This document shows positions 5,910 to 7,197 of a stretch of 7,197 nucleotides of DNA, piece after piece. The DNA comes from Gemmatimonadota bacterium (GTDB lineage: Bacteria; Gemmatimonadota; Gemmatimonadetes; Gemmatimonadales; GWC2-71-9): positions 1 through 7,197 of the forward strand of contig QHUF01000266.1 in the NCBI GenBank assembly GCA_003221075.1, in the 5' to 3' direction. Within the stretch, counting starts at the first letter, position 1; the number at the start of each line of letters is the position of its first letter. Under the pieces are notes generated by a model that was not told where the DNA came from, searched no databases, and saw nothing but the letters and a program-made list of their open reading frames with translations. The position numbers and the translations under genes were made by a program.

Positions 5910-7197
5910 CAGTCGCCCTCCCCAGGCACCGGGACTAACCGGCCACGTCGCGCGCGGAACCGCTGCACCGCGGAGTCGAACAGCACGTACGCCACCGGCA
6001 CGACGAACAGCGTGAGCGCCGTGGAGAAGAACACGCCGCCCACGATCGCGTACCCGAGCGGCTTCCGGGACGCAGAACCCGCGCCGACGCCCCAGGCGAC
6101 CGGCACCGCGCCCATGATCGTCGCTACGGACGTCATGAGAATCGGGCGAAACCGGATCCGGCCCGCCTCGAGGACCGCCGCGACGACGTCGAGGCCTTTC
6201 TCTCGCAGCTGGTTCGTGTATTCGACGAGCAGAATCGAGTTCTTACTCACCAGGCCGATCAGGAGAATCATTCCGATCTGGCTGTACAGGTTCATCGTCG
6301 CACCGGATCGATGGATGATCGCCGCGAACTTCAGCGTCGCCAGCGCACCGGTGATGGCGAGCGGCACAGCCAGGAGCACCGTCCAGGGGTGCAACAGCGA
6401 TTCGAACTGCGAGGCGAGCACCATGAACACGACGATGAGCGCGATCACGAACGCAAAGTAGATGGCGCTCCCGCTCTCCTTGTACTCGCGTGATTCTCCG
6501 GAGAGCGCCGTGGTGGTCCCGGGCGGCAGCAACTGCCGCGCGACCGCATCGATCGAATCGAGCGCCTCGCCCTGCGCGAGCCCCGGCGTCAGCGACGCCG
6601 ACAACGTGAACGAGGGAATCCGGTTGAAGTGATTGATCTGCCGCGCGCCGACCCCTTCCTGCACGTTTGCCAGGGCGTCGAGCTGGACCAGCTGCCCGCC
6701 CTTCCCTCGCAAATAAATCCCGCGCATGTCGCTCGGCGTCGCACGATCCCTGGGATCGAGCTGGACCATCACGTAGTAGAGCTTATCGTTCCGCGTGAAC
6801 GTGCTGACCCGGCGGCCGCCCAGGAACGTCTGCAGCGCGCTCGCCACGTCGCGGACGGGCACGCCCAAATCCTCTGCCCGGTCCCGTTCGAACGTCACCC
6901 GCAGCTCCGGCTTGTTCACGAACAGGTCGGTCTGGACGTTCGCGAGGCCCTTGACCTGCGAGACGCGGCCGACGAACGGTCCCATCATCTCGGTGAGTTT
7001 CGCAAAATCAGGGTTCTGCACGACATACTGAATCGGCTGCGAAAAGCCGATCGCCCCGGGCGCGTACGGAAATGCCATGACCCCGGAGATCCCCATGAGC
7101 TGGGGAAAGAGACCGCCCAGCATTTGCTGCACGCTGGTGTGGCGCTCGCCGAAATCCTTCAGGATCACGCCGATGAACGCGCTGTTGACGCCGCCCG
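5909..7197 (-). CDS. RND efflux pump permease, HAE-1/AcrB type (N-terminal part missing)
   Basis: Proton-driven inner-membrane pump of a tripartite exporter. Only the last 428 residues are visible. The frame is open to the right edge, so the in-frame GTG at 7168 is not the start. RND pumps are about 1,020-1,060 residues, so roughly 60% is off the window; the visible part begins at about the position of AcrB residue 620. Order seen (residue 1 = codon 7193-7195): second half of the periplasmic porter domain, with LKDFGER (12-18), PELRVTFERDRAEDLGV (96-112) and the LGG...F loop (125-133); then five membrane segments matching TM8-TM12 at about 244-263, 271-292, 302-325, 350-369 and 380-406. GLVSKNSILLVEY in TM10 carries the Lys (codon 6242-6244) equivalent to AcrB Lys940 of the proton relay; FRPILMTS (349-356) opens TM11. 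These features favour the multidrug (HAE-1) class over the metal (HME) class. The Asp pair of TM4 is outside the window. First visible gene of the operon; substrate unknown. Confidence 0.95.
   Translation of the reverse strand, partial: GGVNSAFIGVILKDFGERHTSVQQMLGGLFPQLMGISGVMAFPYAPGAIGFSQPIQYVVQNPDFAKLTEMMGPFVGRVSQVKGLANVQTDLFVNKPELRVTFERDRAEDLGVPVRDVASALQTFLGGRRVSTFTRNDKLYYVMVQLDPRDRATPSDMRGIYLRGKGGQLVQLDALANVQEGVGARQINHFNRIPSFTLSASLTPGLAQGEALDSIDAVARQLLPPGTTTALSGESREYKESGSAIYFAFVIALIVVFMVLASQFESLLHPWTVLLAVPLAITGALATLKFAAIIHRSGATMNLYSQIGMILLIGLVSKNSILLVEYTNQLREKGLDVVAAVLEAGRIRFRPILMTSVATIMGAVPVAWGVGAGSASRKPLGYAIVGGVFFSTALTLFVVPVAYVLFDSAVQRFRARRGRLVPVPGEGD
5917..5923 (-). promoter_or_regulatory. 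Shine-Dalgarno site for the TolC-family gene, inside the pump gene
   Basis: Minus-strand GGGGAGG ends 7 bases before the ATG at 5909. It lies within the last codons of the RND pump gene, whose TGA shares its final A with the ATG of the channel gene. Strength and spacing are good and support this start and translational coupling. Confidence 0.7.

Noticed and set aside
5535..6461. A 308-codon plus-strand frame across the channel/pump junction
   Set aside because: It is antisense to two well-recognised genes, has biased composition and shows no domain.
1..7197. Search for CRISPR arrays, tRNA/rRNA genes, insertion sequences and long repeats
   Set aside because: None seen. The window is filled almost end to end by five coding genes, and the only internal repeat is the protein-level duplication typical of TolC-family channels.

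Overview
This window holds five protein-coding genes and almost no intergenic DNA. High GC content, G/C-rich third codon positions and a complete outer-membrane efflux route (lipoprotein adaptor plus TolC-type channel) point to a high-GC diderm (Gram-negative) bacterium. The mix of purH, a DUF2723 membrane protein and an RND efflux cluster would suit Gemmatimonadota or a similar phylum, but that placement is inference and no marker here fixes it.

Left half, plus strand (1-3452): the window opens inside purH, the last bifunctional enzyme of IMP synthesis. Nearly the whole AICAR formyltransferase part is visible, and the IMP cyclohydrolase part lies off the left edge. Twelve bases after its stop, in the same reading frame, comes an 802-residue polytopic protein of the DUF2723 / GT117 / TMEM260-like family. 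It is a GT-C fold candidate glycosyltransferase with about 12-13 membrane segments and a soluble C-terminal domain.

Right half, minus strand (3457-7197): a tripartite RND efflux operon reads right to left as inner-membrane RND pump (C-terminal ~428 residues only), TolC-family outer-membrane channel, then lipoprotein periplasmic adaptor. The genes are joined by one-base stop/start overlaps (TGATG and TAATG), each with a Shine-Dalgarno-like sequence inside the end of the preceding gene. The order pump-channel-adaptor differs from the commoner adaptor-pump-channel order. The three products should form one envelope-spanning, proton-driven exporter; its substrate cannot be read from the sequence.

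The two transcription units converge with only 4 bp between their stop codons, so any terminators must lie inside the opposing gene. No RNA genes, mobile elements, CRISPR arrays or long non-coding stretches were seen. I see no clear evidence of a previously undescribed system. The items most worth a second look are the DUF2723 glycosyltransferase and its link to purH, and the unusual efflux gene order.
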